Shown: positions 28,710 to 39,067, counted from the first letter of the stretch. The stretch is DNA of 64,000 nucleotides from Planctomycetota bacterium (GCA_014238905.1 JABAAE010000008.1:88086-152085), one strand, 5' to 3'. Translations and numbers: made by a program. Notes: generated by a model not told the origin, from the letters alone.

Positions 28710-30731
28710 ATGAGCATTCTGACCTTCATCTTGAGAACCGCTGCTCTTGTTGTGATGATGACCGCCGGTCTGGGCCCCGTTGAGCCAACACTCGGCCAAA
28801 CGCCAGACGTTCTTGCAGAGAAAATATTCAGCAGCATCGACAAAACTGAAATGATGGCCGAGTTTTTAAAAAAGCAGGCTCTGAAAGCTCTTGATCGACG
28901 GGATGAGGCGTTTGAAAGACTAGCCGATGACGAACTAACAATCTGGCAGGATGAAAAACGAGCGTTCTTTTTGAAGCAATTGGGCGGTTTTCCCAAACGG
29001 CACCAACTTTTCGCGAAAATCACCGGCGAAATTCAAATGGCTCAATATCGGATTGAAAAACTCTATTTCCAATCCCAACCCGGACTCCATGTTTCGGCCA
29101 ATCTCTACCTGCCCAAAGGTCAGGGGCCGTTTCCTGCAGTACTCCATCCAACCGGGCACAGCGCAACTGCCAAGAATCGGGAACTCTACCAACAGGCTTC
29201 CATCGCCATCGCGATGGGGGGCTGCGCGGTTCTCTGCTACGACCCAATCGGGCAGGGAGAACGTCAGCAGATCCTGCAGGGCAATGGAAAGCCCTATTCC
29301 AGCACTCAGCAGCATATGCTGATCAACCAAGCCGACCATTTAATGGGTGGGAATATCGCCTCCACCATGATCTGGGATGGAATCAGAGCGATCGATTATC
29401 TTCAATCCAGACCCGACATCCTCCCACAGGCCATCGGCTGCGTCGGGATTTCCGGGGGAGGCACCAACACCAGTTACTTGATGGCTCTGGATCCTCGTAT
29501 CAAGGCCGCCGCACCGGGTTGTTATCTCACCGGATTTCGTAGCCTGCTGCAGACGATTGGTCCCCAGGACGCCGAACAGAACATTCATGGCCAAATCGCA
29601 TTCGGCATGGACCACGCGGATTATGTTTTAATGCGACTCCCGCAGCCCACGCTAATCATGGCTGCCACCGACGATTACTTTGATATACGTGGAGCATGGG
29701 ATCTTTTTCGGTCCGGAAAACGTTTCGCCACCCGACTTGGGTACCCCGAAAGAGTCGACTTGGTAGAAGCCAACACCGGTCACGGTTTCCCAAAAGAGAT
29801 GCGTGTTTCGGCTGCGAATTGGATGCGACGTTGGTTATTGAAAATCGATGATCCCATCGTCGAAGGCGAATTGAAATCCCTTGATGAAAAACGGTTGAAT
29901 GTGACTCCCAACGGACGCGTTCTCGATCTGCCGGGAGCCAGGTCCATCATGGAAATCAATGCTGACAAAAATCGGCAATGGAAAGGACGCCGTCAAGAAA
30001 ATGCCGATCCGATTCATCGAAATCGTTTGCTGTCCACTGTTCGCCACCTGATTGGAGCCCGCTCTCTGGTCGATCTCCCCCAGCCGCTGATCAGAAAATC
30101 CAACAACGGCTATATTATTGAGCCCGAACCTGGCATCCAGTTGCCGGCCCTTTTTTCCGGCGACAAAAAGGCAAATCAACTGGTCGTTTTACTACACGAC
30201 AAAGGAAAGGGTGCTGCATTCCAATCAGATCATTATCGCCGATTGCAGAAACAGAAGAATGTCCAAATTTTAGCGGTCGATCTACGAGGCCTGGGTGAAA
30301 CGCAAAAAAAAGCAGGGAACAGCGGATTCGATGAACTTTTTGGTGCCGACTGGAAAGAAACACTCTTGGCTAGCCTGCTGGGGAAAACCTACGTTGGCAT
30401 GAGAACCGAAGATATTTGGCAGGTCGTACGAGCCTGGCGGAATGAATGCAAAAACCAGCAGCTGAGAGCGACGTTGATCGCCGTTGGCGAACCGGCCATC
30501 CCTGCCCTACATGCTGCCTGCCTGGAAACGCAATTATTCGATGAAATCCATTTGGTCGAATCGATCGATTCCTGGACGGCAATCGTCGAAAACCCCATCA
30601 CTCGAAAACAACAATCCAACCTCGTCTTCGGCGCGCTGAAGGAATACGATCTCCCCATGCTTCGAAGCTTGATTGACAAAAATTTAACGTGGAATAAACC
30701 GGTCCGTCCGGACGGCACCCCAGCCCAATAA
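28710..30731 (+). CDS. Secreted acetyl-xylan-esterase-like hydrolase with a second, degenerate hydrolase domain
   Basis: 673 residues with a signal peptide (1-29). After a helical region comes an alpha/beta-hydrolase domain (about 110-380). The nucleophile elbow is GISGGG with Ser248, the acid is in ATDDYFD and the His in NTGHGF, so it looks active. From about residue 480 a second hydrolase-like half appears (VVLLHDKGK, AVDLRGLGET), but the elbow position reads AVGEPA, without serine, so this half is probably non-catalytic. Planctomycetes often carry this two-domain type. A deacetylase role on decorated polysaccharide is inferred from the neighbourhood. It converges on the truncated-haemoglobin gene 52 bp away. 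Confidence 0.85.
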   Translation: MSILTFILRTAALVVMMTAGLGPVEPTLGQTPDVLAEKIFSSIDKTEMMAEFLKKQALKALDRRDEAFERLADDELTIWQDEKRAFFLKQLGGFPKRHQLFAKITGEIQMAQYRIEKLYFQSQPGLHVSANLYLPKGQGPFPAVLHPTGHSATAKNRELYQQASIAIAMGGCAVLCYDPIGQGERQQILQGNGKPYSSTQQHMLINQADHLMGGNIASTMIWDGIRAIDYLQSRPDILPQAIGCVGISGGGTNTSYLMALDPRIKAAAPGCYLTGFRSLLQTIGPQDAEQNIHGQIAFGMDHADYVLMRLPQPTLIMAATDDYFDIRGAWDLFRSGKRFATRLGYPERVDLVEANTGHGFPKEMRVSAANWMRRWLLKIDDPIVEGELKSLDEKRLNVTPNGRVLDLPGARSIMEINADKNRQWKGRRQENADPIHRNRLLSTVRHLIGARSLVDLPQPLIRKSNNGYIIEPEPGIQLPALFSGDKKANQLVVLLHDKGKGAAFQSDHYRRLQKQKNVQILAVDLRGLGETQKKAGNSGFDELFGADWKETLLASLLGKTYVGMRTEDIWQVVRAWRNECKNQQLRATLIAVGEPAIPALHAACLETQLFDEIHLVESIDSWTAIVENPITRKQQSNLVFGALKEYDLPMLRSLIDKNLTWNKPVRPDGTPAQ

Positions 30732-30783
30732 AACAGCCTGCCGACAATCTAGCAGTATTTCCCTGACAATGGACGATCAGAAC

Positions 30784-31161
30784 CTAGCCGCGATTCCGCA
30801 TGAATTCGGCTGTCTGTTCAAAAAAGGATGACAACTCATTTTTGATTAACACCGGAACGTTGGTTTCTTCCATCGCCTCGCCCATCAAGGCGAGCCAACG
30901 ATCCCGCTGAGCAACTCCAATCTCAAAGGGCGCATGCCGCATTCGCAAACGGGGGTGACCTCGCTCGGTAATGTATCGATCCGATCCGCCGAACCGATAG
31001 ATCAGGAAATCTCGTAGGCGTTTCTCCGCCCCATCCCAATCGTTTGCGGGATACATCGGACTGATTAACTCATCGTTGCGTATCCGTTTGTAAAACGCCG
31101 CGACAAGCTCCGTCCATTGTTCTTCACCGAAGAGATTTTCCTGTTCCAATTCAATCCTCAT
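30784..31161 (-). CDS. Group II truncated haemoglobin (trHbO type)
   Basis: A complete 125-residue globin. Diagnostic residues for group II are present: Tyr24 (B10), proximal His76 inside HPRLRMRHAPF and Trp89 (G8) in RDRWL, with a PxDW-like stretch at 38-42. It is cytoplasmic and binds haem; family members handle oxygen, NO or peroxide chemistry. The ATG has no clear ribosome site. It is the last gene of a minus-strand run, 135 bp after the broken sulfatase, so its link to glycan breakdown may be incidental. It ends with TAG. Confidence 0.93.
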   Translation of the reverse strand: MRIELEQENLFGEEQWTELVAAFYKRIRNDELISPMYPANDWDGAEKRLRDFLIYRFGGSDRYITERGHPRLRMRHAPFEIGVAQRDRWLALMGEAMEETNVPVLIKNELSSFFEQTAEFMRNRG

Positions 31162-31296
31162 TTCATATCGAGAAGGCCGGGCTTAGAGAGGCTTGTCGTC
31201 TGTACCATCCTGTTCCAGAAAGACGCGATGAAACACAGATCATCACCACTGGCGACCTCGCATCCCGGCACTGTCGTCAACCCAATGGATCACTCG

Positions 31297-32787
31297 TCAA
31301 TTTGTCGGGTGTTCCTCGAATCGCATCGCTGCGGAGGCCAGTTTTTTCTTTATTGCCGCGTAATCGCGCCGGTCAGCCAAATTGTCCCACTCATGCGGAT
31401 CTGACCGATGATCATAAAGTTCTTCGGATTGGTCCTCATAACGAATGTATCGCAGGTTTTCGGTTTGCACTGCGGTATTACGAGGCCCATAACTTAAAAA
31501 AGCAAAGTCCCGTTTCAGTTCGGGATCTCGCAATAGCCCGCAGATGGACCTCCCCTCCAAATGCGGCAGCGGGTTGATATTCGCCATTTCACAAAGTGTT
31601 GGGTAAACATCAACAAGCGATACAGGTTGATCGCTGATCGTTCCGGCCCGAGCCAATCCAGGTGCCACAACGATAAACGGGACTCGGGTCGTATTTCTCC
31701 AGAGTGCTCCTTTGCACCAATGCTTTTTCTCTCCCAAGTGCCAGCCATGATCACTTGTCAAAATCAACATCGTCGGGCGACGACGAGGGTTTCGCCTGAA
31801 CTGCTCCAACAACAAGTCGATCTAAGCGTCCACGTAATGAACGCATGACAAGTAAGCTCCCACCGTGCGTTTCCATTCCAAATCGCCTCCTTTATTAACA
31901 ATGGCCTCATGATCACTGAATCGACCTTGGTGGAATTTTCGATGGGCATGAGATCGCACCAAAGACTTCGCGTAGGTAGGAAGATCATTCCAGTCGTCAA
32001 ATTTCGGCAACAACGGCAGCATCACCTGCTCAACGGGAAATCGCTCAAAGTATTTTCGTGGAGCGTCTAGCGGTCGGTGGGGACGATAAAAGCCCACGGT
32101 CATCAGAAGTGGCTTATCGGTAACTGTTTCCCATTGTTTTATTGCCCAACTGGCCACCTGATGGTCCCCTGTCTTTTCATCACTCAGGTTGTGGGCTCCT
32201 TTACTGAAAAAATTTCCCTGCCCCACGTATTTTCGATCTGGATCTTGTTTGGGCAGCGGCAAGTAGGCATCTAACGCCGCCTTGGGCTTGGTGTAATGCG
32301 CTACTTTGCCCCCACTGACGACACGATAACCCTGCCTCTGAAAATGTTCATGAAGAATGACGGGATCGTTAATTTCAGCCTGGGGAGTTTTTCCAGACAT
32401 CGGCTGGTCCCCGAAAAAGGAAGGACGAGCGGTATTGTTGAAATAGGTTCCGGTGCTCTTGGGAAAAAGCCCGGACAACAGGCTTTTTCGAGAGGGCCTG
32501 CATTGGGGCGCATTACAGTGCGCATTGCGAAACAGCACGCCGCGAGCGGCCAACTGGTCGAAGTGGGGAGTCAAAGATTGGGGGTGTCCATTCATGACGC
32601 CGATCCAGTCGTTTAAATCATCCACCACAATCAAAACCACGTCTGGTTGATTGGCCGGCGCGGTATTGGCAGCACGAATTAAATCCGTCCCATGAAGCAA
32701 AGCCATCGGCCTCAGCCAAACCGCGAAAACAGCGCAACAAAAACAGAGAACCCGCCATATTATTTTCCAAGCGGATGCCATAATCAT
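31297..32787 (-). pseudogene. Iduronate-2-sulfatase-like sulfatase interrupted by an in-frame TAG
   Basis: The gene reads as a 321-residue N-terminal part (from ATG 32787), then TAG at 31822-31824, then about 174 further residues in the same frame up to 31297. Both halves belong to one sulfatase: signal peptide, VVDDLNDW, formylglycine site C96-R-P-S-R, then after the stop TSDHGWHLGEKKHW and the C-terminal SDPHEWDNLAD block. The stop falls inside a helix that reads YVDA-stop-IDLLLEQF; Gln is a plausible ancestral residue, and CAG to TAG is one transition. No frameshift or other damage was seen, so the loss is recent, or the stop is read through, or it is a sequencing error. The truncated product would lack the second metal-site half. 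Confidence 0.88.
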
Positions 32788-32937
32788 GTACTCGTCAGGG
32801 GATGAAAGTCGAGGCCTAATCAGTCAGCAAGGCCAGAGCCACCTACCAGCAGCCACCAAATTCTCGTTTTTTTTAGTTTTGGCAACCTCCAGCGAGGCCA
32901 GCCCGATCCCACCGTTATCACCTAGACATCCGCCCGG

Positions 32938-34326
32938 TCAAGATCGATCTCCCTCTTTTCCCTCGGCCGACTTCTCTTGCCGGGTGGCAGGATACCAATG
33001 TTGCAATAATTCACTTAGCCGTTCAACTCGTTCAGGCTGTTGGGTTGCAAGATTCACCTTTTCGTGGGGATCCTGGTGAAGATCAAAAAGCTCAGTCCGA
33101 CTTCCTATCGGCGGATACTTCATGCGGCCGCGACGACCATCATAGGTCAACAACAACTTGCTATTCCCCTGAATCACCCATCGATAGAGTAACGAGGCGT
33201 CGGGGTTCTTAATGTCCGCGATATCATGCGCAAACGCCTCACCATAAATCGTATCCCGCGAGATTTCTTTTTGTTCGGTCAAAAAAGGCAATAAGTTCAG
33301 GCCGGGAAGCTGCTCTGGAATTGGAACACCTGCGGCAGCCAGTATCGTCGGCACAATATCGACACTGCTGCAAAGCTCAGGACGCTCGACAGGTTTGATT
33401 TTTCCGGGCCAACGAAACAACACCGGAGTTCGAACACCACCCTCGTAGGGGCTCCGTTTCGAACGGCCAAGGTAACCGTTTCCCTTGGGGTTCTGAATCC
33501 AGCCGTTGTCGGTGACATAGATCACCAAAGTATTTTTTTCAATTCCCTTTTGTTCGAGCTGGTCAAGCAACTGGCCGCACGTTTCATCGAACCAATCACA
33601 CATGGCATAGTATTTTGCTACCGAATTTTCCCGACCACCGACTTGGTATTTTTTCAGCAACCGCGGCGGTGGATTATGCGGAGTATGGGGCAGAAAAGGG
33701 GCGTACCAGAGGAAAAACGGTTTTTGTTGGTGCATGGAGCGGTCCATGAAATCACTGATCGGCTCAAGCCCTTTCCGGCCGATCGATAGGCCGTCATCTC
33801 CATGACGGCCGCCGGGATTTGGATAGCCACGAGTCATTCCATCGGTAAATCCTCCCCGCTGAAAACTGCCCTCCCACCATTTGCCAGATTGAAAACTGAG
33901 GTAACCTGCTTTTTCCAGTAGACGTGGTACGGTTGGCACACGATCCAAATTTGAAATCAGCAATTCTCGCGCAGGTTGACCATCTCGCTTGACGTGGCCC
34001 CGGTTCACTTCGGTCTGTGCTGGATCGTTACCGGTGATCCGATGCTGATGAGCATAGAGACCGGTCGCCAGCGTCGCCAGTGATGGTCGACAAAGCGCGG
34101 TCGGCACATACCCCCGCCGAAACACGACACTCTGTTTGGATAACCGATCCAGGTTGGGTGTCTGGATAGACTTATGCCCCATAAATCCGTAATCCGTCCA
34201 GGCCTGATCATCCGATATGATCAGAACGACATTGGGCAACGGCTCATTTGCTGTGGCCCTCTTTCGAGATTCGAACAGCGTGATACCCACCAGAGCCACG
34301 CTCATCAACACTAATAGTTTCTTCAT
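32938..34326 (-). CDS. Sulfatase-family protein with CRPSL in place of CxPxR
   Basis: 462 residues; ATG 34326 follows AAGGATTTCTG and gives a signal peptide. It has the sulfatase fold: IISDDQAWTDYG, TPNLDRLSKQ, VTDNGW and a C-terminal RTELFDLHQDPHEK block. The formylglycine site reads C79-R-P-S-L, so the Arg of the CxPxR maturation motif is missing. By family knowledge that Arg is needed by the formylglycine-generating enzyme, so this protein may stay unmodified or be matured differently. I recall similar CRPSL-type sequences in other planctomycete sulfatases, so it may be a subfamily trait. It lies 150 bp upstream of the broken sulfatase and may share its transcript. Confidence 0.88.
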   Translation of the reverse strand: MKKLLVLMSVALVGITLFESRKRATANEPLPNVVLIISDDQAWTDYGFMGHKSIQTPNLDRLSKQSVVFRRGYVPTALCRPSLATLATGLYAHQHRITGNDPAQTEVNRGHVKRDGQPARELLISNLDRVPTVPRLLEKAGYLSFQSGKWWEGSFQRGGFTDGMTRGYPNPGGRHGDDGLSIGRKGLEPISDFMDRSMHQQKPFFLWYAPFLPHTPHNPPPRLLKKYQVGGRENSVAKYYAMCDWFDETCGQLLDQLEQKGIEKNTLVIYVTDNGWIQNPKGNGYLGRSKRSPYEGGVRTPVLFRWPGKIKPVERPELCSSVDIVPTILAAAGVPIPEQLPGLNLLPFLTEQKEISRDTIYGEAFAHDIADIKNPDASLLYRWVIQGNSKLLLTYDGRRGRMKYPPIGSRTELFDLHQDPHEKVNLATQQPERVERLSELLQHWYPATRQEKSAEGKEGDRS

Positions 34327-34509
34327 CAGAAATCCTTATGTTGGACAGCCGGTGATGCTGACTGGAACGCCTGTCATCTGCCCCTGAGACTCCATTGCAT
34401 GACGGCAAAATACGTCCAGCTGGCGATTGGCTGGCCAATCCAGCCGGGTATTACCCTCACTAGGCGACTTCAGGACCATCCAACAGTCCATCAATTCATA
34501 GCCGAATGC

Positions 34510-36651
34510 CTATTTGGGAACGGGAAAGATAATGATCTCATTCTCGGCGAAAGAGGCCACGCCATTTTTGCCATTGAGGCGATACTGGATTTTTAAACGT
34601 TTTGCCGAGCCAGGTGCGGGATCACCAAAAGCGCCATTATAATTCCCGCTGGGCAACACAATCATGGCTATATCGCCCGCATGGCGGCGGAGAATCGCCG
34701 TGACGTCCCGATTACTGCCCCCGGCACCATATTCTCCTTTGACAATTTCCAACTCGACTTTGTCGAACGCGGCCTTGGACATCAATGCTGCCACATCCGC
34801 GTCACGGCCACCCACCTTTTTGGCAATCGCTAGAGCAGTTGCCCGGGCCTCGTTGCTGATTTCCTTAACGTCCATCGTCTTGATCGCCAACTGCAGTGAA
34901 GCAACGCTGGGATGAATCTTCAATACTTCCAGCACCAACTTCTTTTCATCAATCCGCCGAGCTGCAGCGAGTGCACGTTGACACATTTCAACACGCAGTG
35001 GTTCGGCCATTCGGAATTTCCGCACCAGTCCAATATAGCCTCGCAAAGCTCTAATCTGGTACTTGGTTTGCCGACCGTTCTTGGCCAGATCCAAAAGAAT
35101 GGGCGCCGCTTCTACACCGTTCCATTTCCCCAGAAGGCGGCTCCCAGTATCTTGTAGCTGTGGATCCGCGTCATTGGCGGCCGCAGCCAGCGTCACCAAT
35201 GAAGTGTCACCGCCAACGTCTGCCAAAATCTCCAAAATAACGCTCCGGGTCAATTTCGGAACACGGCTCATTGCCTGGGTCAACATCTTCGCACAGGCTT
35301 CTCGGTCCGGCATACGCACACTCGCAACCCGCAATGCTTTCTCCACCACCACGCGATCGGCGTCGTTTCGGGGAGAAATCAACTCGGTGACCAATACCGG
35401 AAGCTGGTTCAAGGAAATCGTTTGCCCCAACGACTTGAGTGCGGCAACACGAATCACTTGACGCTCGCTTTTCATCGCCTTGAACAGATCGCCTAAGGCA
35501 TTAATCCGGCGTTCTCCTACCAATTCAATCAAAACCAGCCGGGAGTCCTCTGCCGACTTGGACAACAACTGGGCGATCCGGTCATTCACGTCTTCCCCGG
35601 AAATCCTGACCAAGGCAGCTCGGGCGGCTTCGGACAACACGACATCGGATTGAGCAGCCAACTTCAGCAAAACCGGCAGACAAGAAGCGTCCCCAACGTT
35701 TCCCAATGCCCTGGCTGCCGCCACCCGAACCGGTGTAGAACCGGATTGGGCCACTGTTCTTATAGCGGCAATATCAACGGTATCCTCTCGATCTGCCATG
35801 GCTGTAATCACCAGAGCAACGCGATCCGCTTTAAACTGATCAAGATTGAGAGCCAGGGTTTTATCCAATTGGTTACCAGGAAATTCACGGATTGTTCCTA
35901 ACCCAAGTTGAAATAATTTCCGATTCGGAGAATGCAAAATCTCCAACAACAACGCATCCCCTTTTTCCCCACGGGAAAGAATGGCTCCCCGGGTTGCCTC
36001 CACTATCCGCTGCTGCGGTACATCGGCACCTCGAACACGATCATAAACCTCAACCGCTGCCGACAGTTGACCATCAGCCATCAGTTGTTCAGCACAAAGA
36101 ACACACCCCTCTGCTGCTGCAGAACGAGTCCCAGGTGAAGTCGTTTGGAGAGCATTTTGGAGTAACTTAACGGCCGCCGCCCCCCCGATTCGCCCGAGGG
36201 CCACCGCTGCTGCGGATGCCACCTGTTCGTTGGGATCGCTGAGCCTCTCAGCCAAGAGGTTAACAGCATTGGCATCGCGACGGAAACCGATCGAATTAAT
36301 CGTTCCCACCAAAAGATTCCCCTGTAGTGAACCGACTGCTTTTCGAAGACTATTATCGGCTTCAGCTCCCGGGATCACCTCCAGTGCAATTCGAGCCCAG
36401 GACGAGAGCCGAGGATGTGGCAGTAACTTTGCCAGCTCGGCAACCGATTGACTCGATCCATGGATGGACAATTGTTTGCAGGCAATCGCTTTTTCGGATT
36501 CAGCTCCGTCCGCACGGAGAACGGCCAAAAGTTTTTTCTCTTGGTCTGCCGAAGATCCCTGGTCCTGCGAAAATCCGTTTTGCAGACCTGCAAAAATGGT
36601 CCAGCTCAAAACAAGAAAGAAAAAGCGGTTGGTCAGGTTTTCGGTGCACAT
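34510..36651 (-). CDS. Secreted HEAT-repeat protein
   Basis: 713 residues from ATG 36651 (preceded by GGTGAT), which gives a signal peptide (NRFFFLVLSWTIFAGL); the frame is open to 36732 but that part is Phe/Tyr-rich and unlikely. Residues from about 60 to 630 are tandem HEAT/PBS-lyase-type helical repeats (for example VAAARALGNVGDASCLPVLL, VRAAALKSLGQT-like units). The last 80 residues form a small C-terminal beta domain (GEYGAGGSNRDVT, FGDPAPGSAKRLKIQY) seen at the end of other planctomycete HEAT proteins. It is probably a periplasmic scaffold; no catalytic motif or haem site was seen. It is followed on the minus strand by two sulfatase genes. Confidence 0.85.
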   Translation of the reverse strand: MCTENLTNRFFFLVLSWTIFAGLQNGFSQDQGSSADQEKKLLAVLRADGAESEKAIACKQLSIHGSSQSVAELAKLLPHPRLSSWARIALEVIPGAEADNSLRKAVGSLQGNLLVGTINSIGFRRDANAVNLLAERLSDPNEQVASAAAVALGRIGGAAAVKLLQNALQTTSPGTRSAAAEGCVLCAEQLMADGQLSAAVEVYDRVRGADVPQQRIVEATRGAILSRGEKGDALLLEILHSPNRKLFQLGLGTIREFPGNQLDKTLALNLDQFKADRVALVITAMADREDTVDIAAIRTVAQSGSTPVRVAAARALGNVGDASCLPVLLKLAAQSDVVLSEAARAALVRISGEDVNDRIAQLLSKSAEDSRLVLIELVGERRINALGDLFKAMKSERQVIRVAALKSLGQTISLNQLPVLVTELISPRNDADRVVVEKALRVASVRMPDREACAKMLTQAMSRVPKLTRSVILEILADVGGDTSLVTLAAAANDADPQLQDTGSRLLGKWNGVEAAPILLDLAKNGRQTKYQIRALRGYIGLVRKFRMAEPLRVEMCQRALAAARRIDEKKLVLEVLKIHPSVASLQLAIKTMDVKEISNEARATALAIAKKVGGRDADVAALMSKAAFDKVELEIVKGEYGAGGSNRDVTAILRRHAGDIAMIVLPSGNYNGAFGDPAPGSAKRLKIQYRLNGKNGVASFAENEIIIFPVPK

Positions 36652-36741
36652 GAAATCACCCAAAAGTTGAAAAAAATTATTCAGAAAATATAAGCAGTAG
36701 TAATCCGATGAAAAGAAATCATCATCGGCCAAAACCGACTG

Positions 36742-38028
36742 TTAAAGCCGCCAAGGTTCGCGAAGTGCCTCCGACCGCAAACGGTTAGCCTGATCATCGT
36801 TGATGAAGACATGCTTGTTGCAGTCATATTTTACCTGCCGTCCCAGATGCAGCGCAATATTAGCCGCGTGACAGGCGATATGCGCATTACAGGCGGCATC
36901 TGCGTTCCCCTTTGGTAACGCCCGTGTCTTGACGCAGTCCAAAAAATCGCGGACGTGGAATGTCGCCGGATACCCACCGATTTCCTCCACATCCCGGCCC
37001 GCCAAAAGAGCCGGTGAACTAAGGACAAGTTTCCCGCTATCGCCTGCCTCAACCCATCCTTCTTCACCCTCAAATCGAACGGGGCAGGACCCGAGCGGAA
37101 TCCAGCCTTTCTCTCGAAAAATCAACTCCGTGCCATTCTCATAACGGGCAACCAGTTGGCCATCTACTGGGGCGTTGTACTCGATCGGCGGAGGACAATC
37201 TCCCACCGCCCATTGGCAGAGATCGACGCAATGCGAACCCCACTCCAGGACGCCACCCCCAACCAGGCCCCCCCCTTTTTCGAAGTTAAACCCGTCCAAC
37301 AATTTTTTGTTAAACGGCCGCCAGGCAGCGGGCCCAAGATACATGTCCCAATCGACGTCCTTCTGATCGGGTTGGGTCTCGGCCGGCAGCCAACCACTCA
37401 TCATGGCCTGCATTCCCGCCGGATGGGCAAAAACTTTCTTAAGCCGGCCGAGTTTGCCAGTTCGAGCCAGTTCACAAGCGAAAGCAAAATGGGGCAGGTT
37501 GCGTCGTTGGGTTCCAGCCTGAAAAACACGTCCTGTTCGCCGCATCGTCTCAGCTAGAATCAGGCTCTGTGAAATATTCTTGGTAACCGGCTTTTCGCAG
37601 TACATGTCTTTTCCCGCTTTCGCTGCGGTCATCGCTGCAGTCGCGTGCCAATTCGGTCCCGTTGCGATCAAAACCGCATCGATGTCCTGACGGTCGAGCA
37701 ACTCCCGAAAGTCTCGGTAGGTATCGCAATCCTGATTATCGTATTTAACATCAGCGATTTTTTTGACTGCCAACCGACGCTTTTCCTTGACATCGCAAAC
37801 CGCCAGGAACTGCACATCGGGTTGCTGTAGAAAACAGCCTAAGTCGTACCCTCCACGCCGGCCAATTCCAATCCCGCCGACTGTGATCCGCTCGCTGGGA
37901 GCAACAGCGCCATCGCGACCCAAGGCTGAACTGGGGATAATGGTCGGTGCCATGGCCGTGGCAATCGCCGCGGTGACGCCCGTCTTGATAAAGCGACGAC
38001 GATGAAGGGGGCTCGATTTGGTCGACAT
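36742..38028 (-). CDS. Tat-exported Gfo/Idh/MocA-family oxidoreductase
   Basis: 428 residues. The N-terminus is a twin-arginine signal (HRRRFIKTG, then an Ala-rich core and a Ser-Ala-Leu-Gly cleavage region). A Rossmann fold follows with GIGIGRRGGYD, and the family signature YCEKPVTKN near residue 145 marks the catalytic region. The C-terminal alpha/beta domain has a GSHCVDLCQWA stretch. Members use NAD(P)/H on sugars or inositols; exported planctomycete forms carry bound cofactor. GGAGATCTTGA precedes ATG 38028. It stands 253 bp after the SDR gene and 90 bp before the HEAT protein gene; all three may process one substrate (inference). Confidence 0.92.
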   Translation of the reverse strand: MSTKSSPLHRRRFIKTGVTAAIATAMAPTIIPSSALGRDGAVAPSERITVGGIGIGRRGGYDLGCFLQQPDVQFLAVCDVKEKRRLAVKKIADVKYDNQDCDTYRDFRELLDRQDIDAVLIATGPNWHATAAMTAAKAGKDMYCEKPVTKNISQSLILAETMRRTGRVFQAGTQRRNLPHFAFACELARTGKLGRLKKVFAHPAGMQAMMSGWLPAETQPDQKDVDWDMYLGPAAWRPFNKKLLDGFNFEKGGGLVGGGVLEWGSHCVDLCQWAVGDCPPPIEYNAPVDGQLVARYENGTELIFREKGWIPLGSCPVRFEGEEGWVEAGDSGKLVLSSPALLAGRDVEEIGGYPATFHVRDFLDCVKTRALPKGNADAACNAHIACHAANIALHLGRQVKYDCNKHVFINDDQANRLRSEALREPWRL

Positions 38029-38281
38029 TCAAGATCTCCGGCGGGGAAAGGGCAACCTGTCCATTAGCAAAGCTAGTCATCGTCCCGATGACGGCATTAA
38101 GTATGAGAACCTCAGTATACCCCTCTTCATGGCCGCGTTGCCACTACGCATCGTCGGTTTTTGAATTTCAGCTCATCCCTAGCGAATCAACAATCATCAT
38201 TCTTGCTGACGCAGAAAAGTCAGCCCCCTCATTCTCGGCAGCGTGGCCTGGGGACGATCGTCGTATCTTGACAGGATCCCA

Positions 38282-39067
38282 TTAACTGTGCATCACCTGT
38301 CCGCCATCGATATTGATGGTTTGGCCGGTGATGTTGCGAGCATGATCTGACGCGAGAAAAACGGCCATCGCCGCACACTCCTCCGAGGTCTGCCAGCGTT
38401 CCATCGGGCAGACTCGTTGTAGTTTTGCCTCTGCCCATTGTTCGTAACTGTCGGCCAAGGATTCGCCATCATCGGTTTGTCCAGCCTGCCAGACGCTCCG
38501 ATTCAACTCTGTCTTGACCATTCCCGGTGACAAGGCGTTGGCCCGCACTCCATAGGGGGCAAGGTCCCGTGCTGCACATTGGGTAAAATTGATCAAACCG
38601 GCCTTCGCGGCGCTATAAGGAGGATCGGTCTGCGAACCGATCTGGCCAGCAACCGACACAAGGAACAGAAAGGTACCTCTCTTTTTTTCCGCAAACTTCG
38701 GAGCAAAAGCAGTGGCTACATTCACCGCACCAATCAGGTTGACTTCCATCACCCGACTCCAAGAAGAGGGATCCAGGTTCCAAAAAGGAAATCCCAGCAC
38801 GCCAGATCCTATTCCGACGGAGAAAACGACGTGTTCGATTGATGGATTGGCCTCGCAAATTTTTGCGATGGCATCCGTACTGGTCACATCGCCGACAACA
38901 TACTCAATTCGACCATCATCCACTTCGGCATCTGGCTTGATCACGTCAACACCTGTCACTCGGCACCCCTCGTCGAAAAATGCCAATCCTGTCGCCCGCC
39001 CGATTCCGCGAGCGGCGCCAAAAACAATCACTTCTTTGCCGGATAAATTCAATTGAAGTTTATTCAT
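38282..39067 (-). CDS. Short-chain dehydrogenase/reductase
   Basis: 261 residues from ATG 39067, the usual SDR length; an open frame to 39187 adds an unlikely leader. The coenzyme motif reads GAARGIG (near residues 15-21), the catalytic pair is Y151-S-A-A-K155, and the C-terminus ends with INIDGGQVMHS, typical of classical SDRs. It is cytoplasmic and NAD(P)-dependent; the substrate, probably a sugar or keto-acid, is not evident. GAAGGG precedes the start. It is the first gene of a minus-strand run with the Gfo/Idh/MocA oxidoreductase. Confidence 0.92.
   Translation of the reverse strand: MNKLQLNLSGKEVIVFGAARGIGRATGLAFFDEGCRVTGVDVIKPDAEVDDGRIEYVVGDVTSTDAIAKICEANPSIEHVVFSVGIGSGVLGFPFWNLDPSSWSRVMEVNLIGAVNVATAFAPKFAEKKRGTFLFLVSVAGQIGSQTDPPYSAAKAGLINFTQCAARDLAPYGVRANALSPGMVKTELNRSVWQAGQTDDGESLADSYEQWAEAKLQRVCPMERWQTSEECAAMAVFLASDHARNITGQTINIDGGQVMHS

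Noticed and set aside
31822..31824. Pyrrolysine or other recoding of TAG
   Set aside because: Many genes here end in TAG, and no pyl gene or recoding signal is visible.
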